The position numbers and the translations under genes were made by a program. The notes beneath the pieces are model-generated. The model was not told the origin of the DNA. It worked only from the letters and a program-made list of their open reading frames with translations, and did not search any database. A DNA stretch of 64,000 nt from Nissolia schottii (lineage: Eukaryota > Streptophyta > Magnoliopsida > Fabales > Fabaceae): positions 585,574 through 649,573 of the forward strand of contig QANU01073741.1 in assembly GCA_003254905.1 (NCBI GenBank), read 5' to 3'. The first letter of the stretch is position 1. Each line of letters starts with the position of its first letter. Positions 21,067-33,244 of the stretch are shown in pieces.

Positions 21067-23937
21067 GTCGTTAGGGATTTCAATAGTGTCAGATGTAAAA
21101 ATGGCGGTTAGTTTGGGTGTTTTGATTTGTGTTCTTTGTCTTTAGCTCTCCCTCGCTCTAGTGTAGTTTCTTTTGATTAGAGTTGTTTTGTTGCAATATG
21201 GTCTTTGAGTATGGTTAATGGCATATTATCCTATTTCAAAGCCTCTATGATGCATTGGTTCTGGTTGATGCTCCTCCCATGGCTTTGTTTAATAGACGCA
21301 CGTACTTGTGGGAGTAGATTCTTCTGCAATCTAATTATGCATTCTAGCATTGTCTATATGATGACGTCTGTATAAGTAATCGGAAAATGAAGAATAAAAT
21401 CAGAGTCTTATCTACCTCGAAATAACCAACTTACAGGAGCTTCCAAATTGTTTACCATTTCGTGGTGTTGGCATCTAAACGACGAGCTAGAGGAATATAC
21501 ACAGAACTCTTTATTCCAATTGTCCAAAATTTAATTATCATTATGTAAACCAGTATCTAAATATGCAGAAATGTGGGAGCTCCCTTTGAAATGTTCATTT
21601 TACAAATTTCTCCGCTCAAAGCTCCAGCGAAGAGAAGAGATGCTACGATTTTTGGCTTCCTAACAACTTCATATAATTTATTTGCCGCGCTATGGGTATA
21701 TATACCTAAGATAATCAACACTTTGTTATGGCTCTTACTTGCACACGCTTCTTGAACAAACAGAAGTAAACTGAACTTTAATCTCCTGACCAAATGCCAC
21801 ATACGCAGCTAATCAAACTAGAATAATCATCTTACCATTGGAAAGTTCCTAGTAATGCTCACGTTTCTGGATGTGTTTTAGATAGGAACTTTTCATTCTG
21901 GCATTTGCATTGTGGCCTTGTGGTTTCAAAGTTGATTAGGACATAAGAGAGATATAACTTAAAAGAGTCTGCTAAAATCATATTTTAACCAAAATCTTAA
22001 ATCCTCTTAAGAAAGTGAGAAAAATCTTTGCTAGTAAAATATGAAAAAAATTTATGTATACAATAAAATAGATGTTAACGTATTGCCAATGTTAATATAC
22101 ATAAAAATACACATAATTAATGGATTGAGATACATTTAAAATAGTACAATATTTAGTGTACGTTTTGTTATAATGTCATTCGCGAGTCTGGGCGTGCCAA
22201 CTTACTTGTTTTTGTCTTTTTGGGGTCAAGAATAGCACAGGTTTGGGCTCAGCCCATTATACCGTAGCCCTTATTCTCTGCCCAATTTTGCTTCGACTCT
22301 ACAAAAATCCACATAATAATAATGGCTAGTTAGACCTTTAAAACTGTTGGGCCGTAATGTAGTAATAGGCTTTTCACATATAATCTGAGTTAAAGTTTGT
22401 TTTTTGGCCGGGGGAGGGGGGTGTTTAATGACCAAAAAAAGCTTTTTTTCCACTTCGTCTTGAGTGGTTAAAATGTGAATTTTATTTTGATGTCTAGATT
22501 TAGTCATACATTAGCACATTAATAAAGTGTTTGCCTTTAATATAAAAAATAATAATAAAGTGTTGCTACTTAGCTTGATAAATCTATGCACGGGATTCCT
22601 GACTTTGAATATGAAGTAGTTTTGAATCTTTGAGTTAGTCGTCTCATGTTTAGAGGTGTTTACAATCTACATGTCTGTAAAGAAATTAGTGAACCTGCAC
22701 TGTGCATACCTTAAAAGTGTAAATAAAAAATCACTGCACAATTTGCTCAAAAGCTGAATGAATTCGTTGGTTTTGCACTAGCTGTTTTTTTTTTTTCCTT
22801 ACATATTGATCATGCTCTACTTTGTCGTATATAATAATATGATAACTATATTCTTTCAATTCGTATGGCGTTTGATGCTAGCTCTTTATTAATATCCATT
22901 TTTTTCCTTCAAAAGTAGATTGATATTGGCAATTGAATGATTTAATTTCTCAATCTTTAACAATATCATAACTTCATTTTTGTCATAGCATCAAAGAAAA
23001 TTTTAAAAATAAAACAACAATCTTACTAAATAAAGCAGGCGGTAGCCATGGCAGCTTTTGCTGACGAATCTAAGGTAATTTGATATATGAGGTACTTAAC
23101 TTTACAAGAAAAAAAAAAATAAGATTCACCAACCATACTTGTTTCTCTTCAGTTTTTTTATGGAGTTGTAATCTTATGAATGAGAAAATACCGAGAGAAC
23201 ATTTTGTCGAGATTTTGTCTAAATTTCACCCTATTACTTTGGGGTGAATGATGCACTCTACTACAAAAAGTTGGTCAATGATATACTACAAAATTATGGT
23301 CTTTTTTATCCTTTCCCTTACCACATCCCCAGCCCTCTCTTCTCCCTCTCTACCACACCACTCCTCTACTCATTGCCGGTGACCACCGCCACCACCCTCA
23401 CCACTGTTACTCTTGTCACCACCACGCCAAACTCCCTTAACTTCCTTGTCTGCCCAATCTTGAAAATGGCAATACATGAGTTTCAAAATCTCTTAATCTC
23501 ATGATAATTCACAGACAAAAAAAATAAAATTTTAACAATTAAAGAAGTTCAACAATCAAATTTAAAAATAAAATTACAACACTAAACAAAAAATAACCGT
23601 CTTGGTGATGTTCATGAGGTGCACGATTTCAAGGTGGATGATAACACGGTAGATGTGTGGTAGAGGTACGACCAGTTGTGAGTTGTGGCAGTGCTTACGT
23701 CAATGGTTGCAATTGCTGCCAAGCCCACTTCACCATAAATAAGGAATTGAGATTTGAGATCGTAAATGGCGATAGTCGCTACTGTATGTCCCACAAGTTC
23801 TGAAGGGGGACTTGACGAAGGTGTCCCCCAGGAGTCGTCGACAAGGAGGACCATGTAGTGGTCAGAGGCGATGGGCGAGGTGTAAGGAGAGTGGGGCGTT
23901 CCGGGGTGTAGGGAACTTGGCCTTGGTGAGTGATGAG
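21067..23937. other. H4 3' region and AT-rich intergenic DNA
   Basis: The first 200 bp should hold the H4 3' UTR. The remainder has poly-A/T runs, a G-rich run at about 22408-22422 and a pyrimidine-rich stretch at 23310-23460 that translates into Ser/Thr/Pro-rich peptides. No gene with domain support was found. Confidence 0.5.
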
Positions 23938-24640
23938 GACATGATCAAGGGAAAAGAACAAGAGGCAATTAAAGGACTTGGAGGGTCAATGACAAGGACC
24001 AGAGCTAGAAAAGCAAAAGAGGCTTTACAAAATGTTTTGGCAACAAGTTTTAAAGTGAGGCTTAAATTAGAAAAGGGTGAATCCAAAATGATTAATTGCA
24101 TCATGGAAAATGTGGACCAGGTGGTGCAACTTGAATGAGGCTTCTTTGGAGTGTTTTTTTTTTTAAATTTTTTTTTATATATATATTGTCTAGCAAATAA
24201 ATGGCCATGCCATGAGATTTTTGTTGATTTTTATTCAGCTCGTTTTTTTGCATTACATGACACAATTAGTTAGCATTAGTTGGTGCTCATTATTAGTTTT
24301 CAATTATGTTTCTTGTGGCAATTAGTTGCTTTTAGTTTTCAGTTTTGTCTTTTGAGTTTTTATTACAACCAAATGGCAAAACAGCATATAGCTAGCCAAA
24401 TGGTTTCATTTTCGAATTTAAGTTGAATTTTAATCAGATTGTGATCATTTTGATAGTACGAGAGTGTTTCTCTAAGTTCTTGAGTGATTCAAGATTGAGA
24501 CTATCAAAGGATTTTCCAAATTCCTTTGTGTGTTTGTCTCTTTATTATCTTTTCATCAATTCTAATTTGAGACTCCAATTTGGTGATAACATTGGTCATA
24601 TCAGTGAGGTTCCAAAACAAGCGGTTATTGGAGGAGGGTC
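23938..24640 (+). mobile_element. Ty3/gypsy polyprotein tail and LTR remnant
   Basis: A frame at about 23965-24137 reads GGSMTRTRARKAKEALQNVL, resembling the (P)(M/L)TRxRAKxxxEAL motif after integrase in many plant gypsy elements. The following DNA (about 24450-24620) contains GAGTGATTCAAGATTGAGAC and TCCTTTGTGTGTTTGTCTC, which look like R-U5 of such elements. No domain core remains, so this is a remnant assigned by pattern only. Confidence 0.4.
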
Positions 24641-25793
24641 TTACATGATCGACCTTGTGTGGAGGTGGAAAGAGATGGAGGGGGAAAGGGAAGAAGGAGG
24701 AGGTGAAGGGGGAAAGGAAGGGGTAGAGGATTGGGGACCACCACTGCGGATGGTGGTATTGGTAACAAGTTTATCTTCCTCCTCCATCGTGGTGGAGCGG
24801 ATGGTGGCGCAAATCTTCAGTATTGTGTTTGGAAAGAGTATGAGTGGGGTAGAATAGGAAATGAATTTAGTTACATTTTAAAAAAATAAATTTAACCACA
24901 TTTTTAAAGTGTTGCAAAATGTAAATTGATCATCATATTTTTTTGGTGAATCATTCATCAATACTTGCTTGGTGCAAGCTATCGACCTTTGTTTGTTTTT
25001 AGTGTATTGATCACATGACTCTCGAGTCATATTAATTGAAATCCTAAAATTCTATGGCCGGTTAGCCATGACGGATTTGCGTGACTAATAAGTAATTATA
25101 CTAATTAAATATAAGTTTTCATAACTGTACGATACATAAAGTGAGATAGATAACTAAGATGCATCAATAATTGGAAGGTGTAAACTTCAATGGTATACGT
25201 TGACATGAAGGACAAATTAATAGAATAAGTATATATATCCACCCTGCGTTCCTTCTAGCCGAATCTTTCTTTTTGTCATGTTACAAAATAATTAACTTGA
25301 AATAGCATCCACCAATCACCTTCTACAGCGATGACAAAATACTACACGTGTATGCTTCTAATGCTTGTTTCCATAATCATGAAACTACCTAAATTGAATT
25401 ATTGCCCAAGTGATTAATATTTTGTAACAATGCATATGCTTATTAATTGTTTTGTTTGTTTTTAGTGCACGAAGGTGGTTATATATTGCCTTCCCTAAAT
25501 GCACCACTCATCCTATCGATGAAGGCTTAAGTTGTGTAAACTCTGAAAAGATGATAATTGTCTTATGTTTCTACTATATTTAAAAACTCACGGAAGAGAC
25601 GTGTAGACTAAGAATCTAGTCACTGAACAATTTATCGTATGGAAACAGTTAACGAAGTTTGATTGTACTAGTATAAAATTAGGTAGTGCCACCGGTGATA
25701 AAATCGCATCTCAATCTATATGGAAAGATAATAGACAGGCACAACCATAAGAGACCAAATATACGGTAAGCACACAGCTAACACCTGGGGTCG
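24641..25793. other. Intergenic, no gene recognised
   Basis: A G-rich purine stretch at 24650-24735 gives way to ordinary AT-rich DNA that leads up to the copia element's left target duplication (25794-25798). No coding domain was seen. Confidence 0.5.
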
Positions 25794-25798
25794 TCCTC

Positions 25799-26104
25799 TG
25801 TTATATCAGTTCGTTAGAAAGTTGGTAAAGAGATTATGGCAAGCTCATCAGCTTAATGAGCACGCGTGTTAATTGACAGTTAAGTTAGTTAGAGATGAGT
25901 TTCATCTCAGCTGCATTTTAACTTAATTTCATTGTAATTTCATGTAAATTTAGTGTAGAGATAGATTGTATATAAACTTACTTGATTCAAAAGAGTAATC
26001 AGAAGATTCATTTTCTCATATTCATCAACATTGAGTATTCTCTTAATCCTCACAATTCTCTCACTATTCTTCATTGTTTAGGCAATGAAATTTCAGCTTT
26101 CACA
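25799..26104 (+). repeat. Copia 5' LTR
   Basis: It starts TGTTATATCAG and ends CAGCTTTCACA (306 bp) and has a TATA-like TGTATATAAAC at about 25967. It matches the 3' LTR over its length with scattered substitutions. Confidence 0.85.
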
Positions 26105-27423
26105 TCCTTTTGTGTGCTCTGAAGTTAAATGGTTTACAATATATTGGCAAAAATAGTAAAGTGATGTGACCAAATACATTATAATGAAAATTGAATAATA
26201 TTAGTGACTAGTGTGGAGCTAGATAATTCCTTTGCAATATCAACTTTATAAATAAAATAATAGGAGCAAGAATCTTTTAAAGTAAAAAATTTAATTTAGA
26301 GAATAAAGTTAATATTTTTACTATTAGATCATTAAAGTGAGTAGTGAGACACATCTCTATTTTAATGATTTAATGGTGAAAACATTCACGTAATTACCCT
26401 CTGAAGTAAAATTTTCACTTTAAAATATCTTTTCTCAAATAGATAATGAATAAATTAAGTATTATAAGGTATTTATATTATTGGAGTATTTGAGAAACCG
26501 CCCAATCGCTTTATCTCTTTTAATTTTCACTCATTTAACCATGAGTGAGTAATTTAATTAAAAACTATGAGAAAACGAGTTATTAATATGATTCACAATT
26601 TTCATTATACATAAAAAAATTTAGGGAGGGCTGAATTTTAAAAAAATATATATACAAAACTTTGAAGAAAATTATTATTATTATTTTGGAAGGGGGGAGG
26701 GGGGCAATGCCCCGTAGTCCATAAGAGGCTCTGCCCCTGTTTGTGACGAGAAACACCAATTTTTTTTTCTTTATTCTTATATAAAAAATTTGATGCATTG
26801 ATAATTTATTTATTTTTTGTTGTATCATCAAATTATATATAATTACATCAACGATAACAACTGACGAGACATAATTAAATAATTATTGAAATGATAAGAT
26901 AATTAAATAATTATTGAAATGATAAGACATAATTAAATATTCGCATAAAATTATTTTATAATAACATTGTATTCAAAGTATTTTTTTTTAAAAAGGATAG
27001 CAAGATATTGAAAGGAAAAAATATTATATATATTTATTTAATATAAGATGTCATGTTGACTCTTATTTTAATTATTGTTAAATAAAATTTTAATGATTAT
27101 AAGTCTCAATAAAATTTTACACAAAATAATAAATAAAGTATGTATTTATATTAATTCTGACAACAAATGAGTTTATGTAACATTATTCTATCCGAAAAAA
27201 GTCACGTTTTGGACTCGAGGAATTTGACGAGGCATACTAGTTAGTAAGTGACTTTTTTTGTGAACCACAACTAGTGCTTCAGTATCGTACACTGTTTTCT
27301 TTTCGTGGACAAAAGAGATGTGCATCCATATATGCTTCATTATAATTTGAAAAGGAAACACTTCGTGAGAGCACCTTCTCTGATTGACAAGACAGATAGA
27401 AAGTGTGTGTTCATGTATGTATA

Positions 27424-27454
<31 letters not shown>

Positions 27455-27829
27455 GCCTATATATCCCAAGAATAATTATAGGATGAATATGATTTTAAGA
27501 ATTTAATTTCTATTTACTACCAATTTAATAATAGAATGTGTTATACTTGTACGTTGACTCACATGCATACTAGTAGTATCTAAAATAATAACTTTTACTA
27601 ATATGATATCACACAATTGACTCTTACACTTATACACTTGTAAGGTGAATGAATATAAATTAAACGTTTGCTTAAAAGTTTTTAATGTAGCTGGTTGCTA
27701 GGATTGAATAAAGAGAGAAAATAGTTAACAATTAAGAATAGACAAGGAAGGTTGTGGGAAAGCAGTACTACTTGTTTGATGAGATGTTTGTGGTTCACAA
27801 AGAATAAGCGGATTTTGCCTATCTTTCTT
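26105..27829. repeat. Duplicated flank, copy 1 (X)
   Basis: This 1.7-kb AT-rich segment matches 36129-37880 closely along its whole length with small indels. Shared landmarks are the GGGGGGAGGGGGGCAATGCC patch (near 26695 and 36721), TTGGACTCGAGGAATTTGACG and the final GCGGATTTTGCCTATCTTTC. It begins with TCCTT, a mutated copy of the copia target duplication, which shows that it derives from the element's 3' flank. It ends abruptly at 27829, where copia internal sequence starts. Confidence 0.85.
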
Positions 27830-27855
27830 AGCCATATTTAGGAGTTAGGTCTCAA

Positions 27856-28600
27856 TTGATGATGCTGATGAAACCACTACTTGAAATATTGACTCCGCAA
27901 GAGAGACAAGTGAATGAAGGACTAGAATCCATAGTATTTCTTAACAACACCTCTCATAATTCATCACATACCTCAGGTTCAGCAACCTCCTCTGGTTTTG
28001 CTGGTGGCAGAGGAAAAACTAGAGGCAGAGGAAGAAGATCAACAGGTGGCAGGAATGGCACTGGTAGAGTTGCTAGTAAGACACAGTATGATCCAAACAT
28101 CACTTACACTTTATGTGGCAAAACAGGACATACTGTTGATCGTTGCTTCAAGAAATATCCTCATTTACTCAAAGAGTATAGAGAAAGGGTAGCAAACAAC
28201 ATTATTACAACTATTGATGTTGAACTTGATGAAATCAACAATAATGAGAACCAAAGTCAGGATGCAGGAGAGGAGAATTCAGAGTTGATCTTCACTCAGG
28301 AACAAAAGAAGGCATTGCTAGCTCTTTTGAAGCAACACTCTTCACAAGTTCCTCATAACATTAACCAAATAACCACCTCAGTACTAAATCCATCAGGTAT
28401 ACTTGCAATATTGTCCCTACTCTCCCATAAGCCAAAGCATTGGGTAATAGACACTGGTGCTACAGGCCATGTGTGCTATTCCCTCAATGTTTTTCACACT
28501 TATCATGGAATTAAACCAATATCAGTAAAATTACCTTATGGAACTTTCACCCAAGCAAACATTTCAGGGACTATGATATTCTCAATGACCTATACTTAAC
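27856..28600 (+). pseudogene. Copia gag C-terminus and protease
   Basis: The frame holds a Gly/Arg-rich stretch (about residues 45-75) and a zinc knuckle whose first cysteine is replaced by tyrosine (YTLCGKTGHTVDRC, expected CxxCxxxxHxxxxC). It then has the protease motif DTGATGH at about 28450. The N-terminal gag is missing, because the frame starts just after the junction with the duplicated flank. It stops at 28600, before integrase. Confidence 0.8.
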
Positions 28601-28689
28601 CAGAGTTTTGTACAGTCCTTGCTTTACTTTTAATTTGATATCTGTTTCTAAGCTCATCACATCCTTGAACTGCACTGCGTTGATTAATG

Positions 28690-29580
28690 ATAAATGTTAT
28701 CGAATATAGGACCTCATTTGAAGATGATTGGTATAGCTAACGTTGAGAGAGGTCTGTATACAATGGTTAGTCCTTTAGAAAAGCCTCACTTGTCTTCAGC
28801 CAGCACCATCATCACCCGATCCAATCAGATAGATTCAAACAAATCTGCAGTAGTTGGCATACATCATTCAGTTTCATCCACATTTCCATTGTGACATTTT
28901 AGATTAGGACATCCTTCTAGAGACAAGATTCATGTATTACATTCACAATTTTCCTATTAAATGTAGCTATAAAATTGATCTCTATGGCTCTTGTCACTTT
29001 GCAAAACAAAAAAGACTACCTTTTGCTTCTAGCACAATTGAATCCTTACTTGCCTTTAATATTGTGCATATGGATATTTAGGGTCCCTTAGCTATACCAT
29101 CCACAAGAGGTCACAAATATTTTTTAACTGTTGTAGATGATCAAACTAGACATACTTGGATTTATTTTATGAAACTCAAATCAGGGGCTTCACAACTTGT
29201 TCAGAACTTTGTAGCTCTTGTAGAAAATCAGTTTAACACAAGAATTAAGGTAATAAGAATAAACAATGGACAAAATTTGGTCAATCAAATTTTTATAATT
29301 CAAAGGGAATCATTCACCAAACCAACTGCGTTGAGACACCACAACAAAATGTCATAGTTGAAAGAAAGCATCAACACATACTAAGTGTTGCTAGATTCCT
29401 TATCTTTCAATTATCTTTGCCTCATTGTTTTTGGCAATTTGTTGTAGCACATGTTGTCTATCTTATCAATAGGAAACCAAGTAAACTTATTGAGAATAAG
29501 TCACCCTGTGAGCTGTTATACAATTGTGTTCCCTCAGTATCTTAGGGTATTTGGTTTAGGGTATTTGCTAAACCTTTTTC
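28690..29580 (+). pseudogene. Copia integrase region, decayed
   Basis: Fragments in several frames show the pre-integrase block (LGHPSRDKI at about 28905), the zinc-finger cysteine/histidine part (GSCHFAKQKRLPF at about 28990), the DDE core start (FNIVHMDI then GPLAIPSTRGHKYFLTVVDD at about 29060-29145) and VIRINNGQ (about 29250). At least two stops and one frameshift interrupt it. Confidence 0.78.
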
Positions 29581-30509
29581 CTGTCATATGCTACAACATT
29601 GCAAGCTCATAGAACAAAACTTGACTCTAAAGCCAGAAAATGTATTTTTTTTGGGATTTAAAACTGGTACAAAAGGTTTTGTGTTACTTGATATGCATAC
29701 AAGGCAAATTTTCATTTCAAGGCATGTTGTGTTTTATGAAAATCAATTTCCCTTTACTGATATGCAAATTTCAACACTGACATATCCATTCTCATCATCT
29801 GTACTAACAACTAGTCTTCATACATCTAGCAACATACATGCATCTCATCTTGACTCTTTCTCATATGATTCTATTTTTCTATCACATCATAACATTGATC
29901 ATCAGCATTCCACCACTTATGGTTCTGTATGAAATCATGCTAAAGCTACACGTGACATTATGCATACTGCATCATCAGCATTGCCTAAACACCCTACATC
30001 TCATCCTGGCTCAGCTTCCATTGCCTCTGATTCATCCTCATCCCGGCTCAATGAGCCTCCCACACTAGCTGCTCCTACTAGGCAATTCACTAGACCAAAG
30101 AAACCACTAAGCTACCTCAAGGATTACTATTGTATGCTAATTGACTCTTCAAGTGGTGAATACTCTTCATCTCCAAGTAGGTATCCTATATCAAAATACT
30201 TATCTTACTCTTCACTATGTGCTCCTCATAAACATTTTTCTTTAACCATATCATCAAATCCTGAACCTAGGAGCTATGAGGAAGTTGTGAAAGAGTCTTG
30301 TTGGCAAAAAGCCATTAATGCTGAACTTTCTGCACTTGAGAAAAATCAAACTTGGATTCTTACTTCCCTTCCTCCTGGTAAGAAGGATGTGGGATGCAAA
30401 TGGACTTTTAAGGTGAAGTATAACTCTGATGGGAGCATTGAGAGACACAAATCCAGGCTTGCAAAGGGCTTCATTTATACTTATGGTATTGATTACTCAG
30501 ATACTTTCA
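29581..30509 (+). pseudogene. Copia integrase C-terminus and reverse transcriptase N-terminus
   Basis: The block with CVFLGF-like sequence (FFLGFKTGTKGFVLLDM, about 29650) and SRHVVFYENQFPF marks the integrase tail. A Ser/Pro/His-rich linker follows, and then the start of reverse transcriptase with AINAELSALEKNQTW (about 30315), GCKWTFKVKYNSDGSIERHK and YGIDYSDTF. It is cut at 30509 by the Mutator-like insertion, inside the segment normally continuing as SPVAK. Confidence 0.82.
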
Positions 30510-30779
30510 GACTTTTTTACTCTTTTGCCCCTCTAACTGGGACAAATTACCAAAATATCCCTGTTTTAAAACATAATACGTAACTGCCCCTGTTTTGTCT
30601 GACGTGGGCTCCGCGGTACGCGTGGACGTCCACGTCGGATTCGTCAATGCGGTAGGCGAATCCACGTCAGATTCGCCAACCGCGTTGGCGAATTTAGTTG
30701 CAATTATTTTGCACTAAATTCGCCAACGCGGTAGGCGAATCTGACGTGGATTCGCCTACCGCATTGGCGAATTCAACTC
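30510..30779 (+). repeat. MULE left terminal inverted repeat
   Basis: It matches the reverse complement of 32966-33235 nearly throughout. The outer 90 bp are unique sequence. The inner part contains alternating TTCGCC and GGCGAA words around GCGGTAGGCGAATC and ACGTGGA, so the repeat can fold on itself. Confidence 0.9.
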
Positions 30780-31208
30780 AACTTTTCATTCCCCTTTTGC
30801 CCCTGGTGCTCCACTTGGATTAGTCCATCAGTATTGCAAAGCTTTTACTTACACAAAATTTATCAATTTAACTAATAGCTTGTATGCTGTTTAGGGTTTT
30901 ATGCTATCTATATTGAGTTCAATTGCAAATTTGTAGTAAATTGTAACATAGGGATGTTAGAGCATTTTATGTTATCTGCATCAGTGTAATGTAATTTGTA
31001 TGGTATTGTTGTGGTGTGACATTTTAGTTCATATACTTTTATTATATGTGGTGTTTATTGTGTTTGGATCCGTAACAGTACACCATTGATGGCCATTTGA
31101 GTTACGGCGGCATATGTCTATTAATATAATCATAGCGGTCATAAAACTAAATTATAGTGGTCATATTAATATAATCATAGCGGTCATAAAGTGGCAGGTT
31201 AGCATAAA

Positions 31209-32161
31209 ATTAAAATACTAGATTCAAAGAACCGTACATATGTGGTCAACAAAGCAAATAAAAATGTGACTGTGTAAACTAATGTCGTGATGNGAGTGAG
31301 GATGTGAGGGGTAAGGATGGGATGGGTAAGGATGTGATGGGTAAGGGTAATGATATGGCGGCGGTGGGTAAGGGTATGACGATGGTGGTGGGTAAGGGAA
31401 TGATGGTGATGGGTAAGGATATGAGGGCGGTAGTGGGTAAGGATATGATGGTGGGGGGTAAAGGTATGAAGATGGTGTCTCGGTTGGCATAGTAGGTGCG
31501 GGCGGAGACTCATGAGGGATGGACTCAGCGGACTCAGTATGGTCCACACGTCTTCGGGCAGCAGCTAATCCAGCTCGTCTTCTGCGACGCGGTCTCCGAT
31601 CGGCCTGCTCCTCGTCCTCTGTCGGGGGTGGAATGGGGGTCGCAGAAGGAGGAGCGTACTGCTCAAGGCCAATCCGGTCGTGCTCTCGGATGGCTGATAG
31701 GATAGCCTCAGCAGATGCTCGAAGCTTGTCCATGCTGAATGAAGGAGATTGAGGGTCCGCAGTCCAAGCCAGTTGTTGCTCCACAATGTCCCCCTACGTT
31801 CATATTGCACATGGCTGCTCTCTCCTTCCGTTGTCTCTATTTCAACAATAAGGTCCATGAATTCTTGTGAACCAGCTTCAAACACATCTATCATGCAGTC
31901 AATGTCATCATCGTCGACCATGTCACAACCATAATAAAAAGCATCCGCACCTGCCCCGTGCATTACCCGATAAACCATTCTTCCAATAACTCGATTCTGC
32001 TCCAGCCTTAATTTCAAAGATATTTTCCCCTTCAAATCTTCTATACGCATTCCCCTTCTGATCTTGACAGACTTTGGCATAGGCCCATCGAACATCAACC
32101 CATGTTCACCCTCGTACATTCTCCCATTAGAATGAACAAACACAACAAGAGGTTTTCCCAT
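31209..32161 (-). pseudogene. Truncated MURA-type N-terminus joined to a Pro/Tyr-rich tail
   Basis: From 32161 the minus strand reads MGKPLVVFVHSNGRMYEG, then GLMFDGP and SVKIRRGMRIEDLKGKISLK. This is the ubiquitin-fold-like N-terminal region typical of plant MURA transposases. After about 130 residues the frame changes (around 31784) into a tail with an RRPRRRRR basic patch and a long run of YPYPPPS-like repeats (31490-31300), as in the C-termini of PMD-type transposon genes. The MULE-transposase DDE core and SWIM zinc finger are absent. One ambiguous base (n at 31293) lies in the tail. Confidence 0.6.
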
Positions 32162-32439
32162 GTTGTAATTCTGTTTACATCACATTAATCGTCAACCATA
32201 TATACATCAACAACAAGCTATTCAATAAATCTATACATCATGCAACAACAACAATCTACATAAACCACAAACAACAACGTGTATCGCATACCACAACAAC
32301 AGCACCTTACGCATACAACTTGTCCATTCTATACAACGGCAACAATCTACAACAAACAACACCAACAATCCACAACAGATGCAACAACAACATTCTATAC
32401 AACCGCAACAACAGACAAATTATAATACGGTTTCAGTAA

Positions 32440-32790
32440 CACAGACAACAGATGTAAACTAATAAACTTTACAAAAAATAAACTAATAAAATACTTATAA
32501 ACACTAAACAATAAACTAATAAATTACGTATAAACACTAAACAATAAACTAATAAATTACTTATAAACTAATAAACAATAAACTAATAAACTAATTATTA
32601 ACCAATAAACTAATAAACAATAAACTAATAAACTAATTATTAACTAATAAACTAATAAACAATAAACTAATAAACTAATAAACTAATTATATTACCCTAA
32701 ACAATAAAATAATAACTATTAAACTAATAAATTTTAAGCTAATAAATATTACAAAAAATTATTAATTAAACTAATATCTTGTGCGTAAGT
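32440..32790. repeat. Degenerate AAACTAATAAACAATA tandem repeat
   Basis: Multiple 8-20 bp variants of ACTAATAAACAATAA run through this AT-rich spacer just upstream of the MULE reading frame. Confidence 0.75.
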
Positions 32791-32965
32791 TAAAACTTAC
32801 AAGACAGCTGTAAGAACCAAAGTAGGGGAGCGGTTGGGACAGGCAGCTACTAAGACCTGGCGCTCTGGAATTCTAGAGAGATAAATTTTTTAGAGAGATA
32901 ATGAGATTTCAGAAAATGAGAGGAGTGCGGCACAATGGGGGGGAATGTGAATATATAGGCCACGC

Positions 32966-33235
32966 GGGTTGAATTCGCCAATGCGGTAGGCGAATCCACG
33001 TCAGATTCGCCTACCGCGTTGGCGAATTTAGTGCAAAATAATTACAACTAAATTTGCCAACGCAGTTGGCGAATCTGACGTGGATTCGCCTACCGCATTG
33101 GCGAATCTGACGTGGACGTCCACACGTACCGCGGAGTCCACGTCAGACAAAATAAGGGCAGTTACGTATTATGTTTTGAAACAGGGATATTTTGGTAATT
33201 TGTCCCAGTTAGAGGGGCAAAAGAGTAAAAAAGTC
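32966..33235 (-). repeat. MULE right terminal inverted repeat
   Basis: Inverse of 30510-30779. It ends GGCAAAAGAGTAAAAAAGTC immediately before the second ATACTTTCA target copy. Confidence 0.9.
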
Positions 33236-33244
33236 ATACTTTCA

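Larger units (their letters stand above)
30510..33235 (-). mobile_element. Mutator-like element (MULE) inside copia reverse transcriptase
   Basis: It is flanked by a perfect 9-bp duplication, ATACTTTCA (30501-30509 and 33236-33244), the size made by Mutator-like transposases. The terminal inverted repeats are about 270 bp, starting GACTTTTTTACTCTTTTGCC. Each contains several TTCGCC/GGCGAA hairpins. Joining the copia sequence across it restores reading from DTF into the next RT block. The interior holds one rearranged minus-strand reading frame and AT-rich spacers. It has no transposase core and so is non-autonomous. Confidence 0.93.

Noticed and set aside
23244-23504. Ser/Thr/Pro-rich frame of 86 codons as a secreted protein
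   Set aside because: Pyrimidine-rich low-complexity DNA, no cleavable signal peptide and no supporting exon structure.
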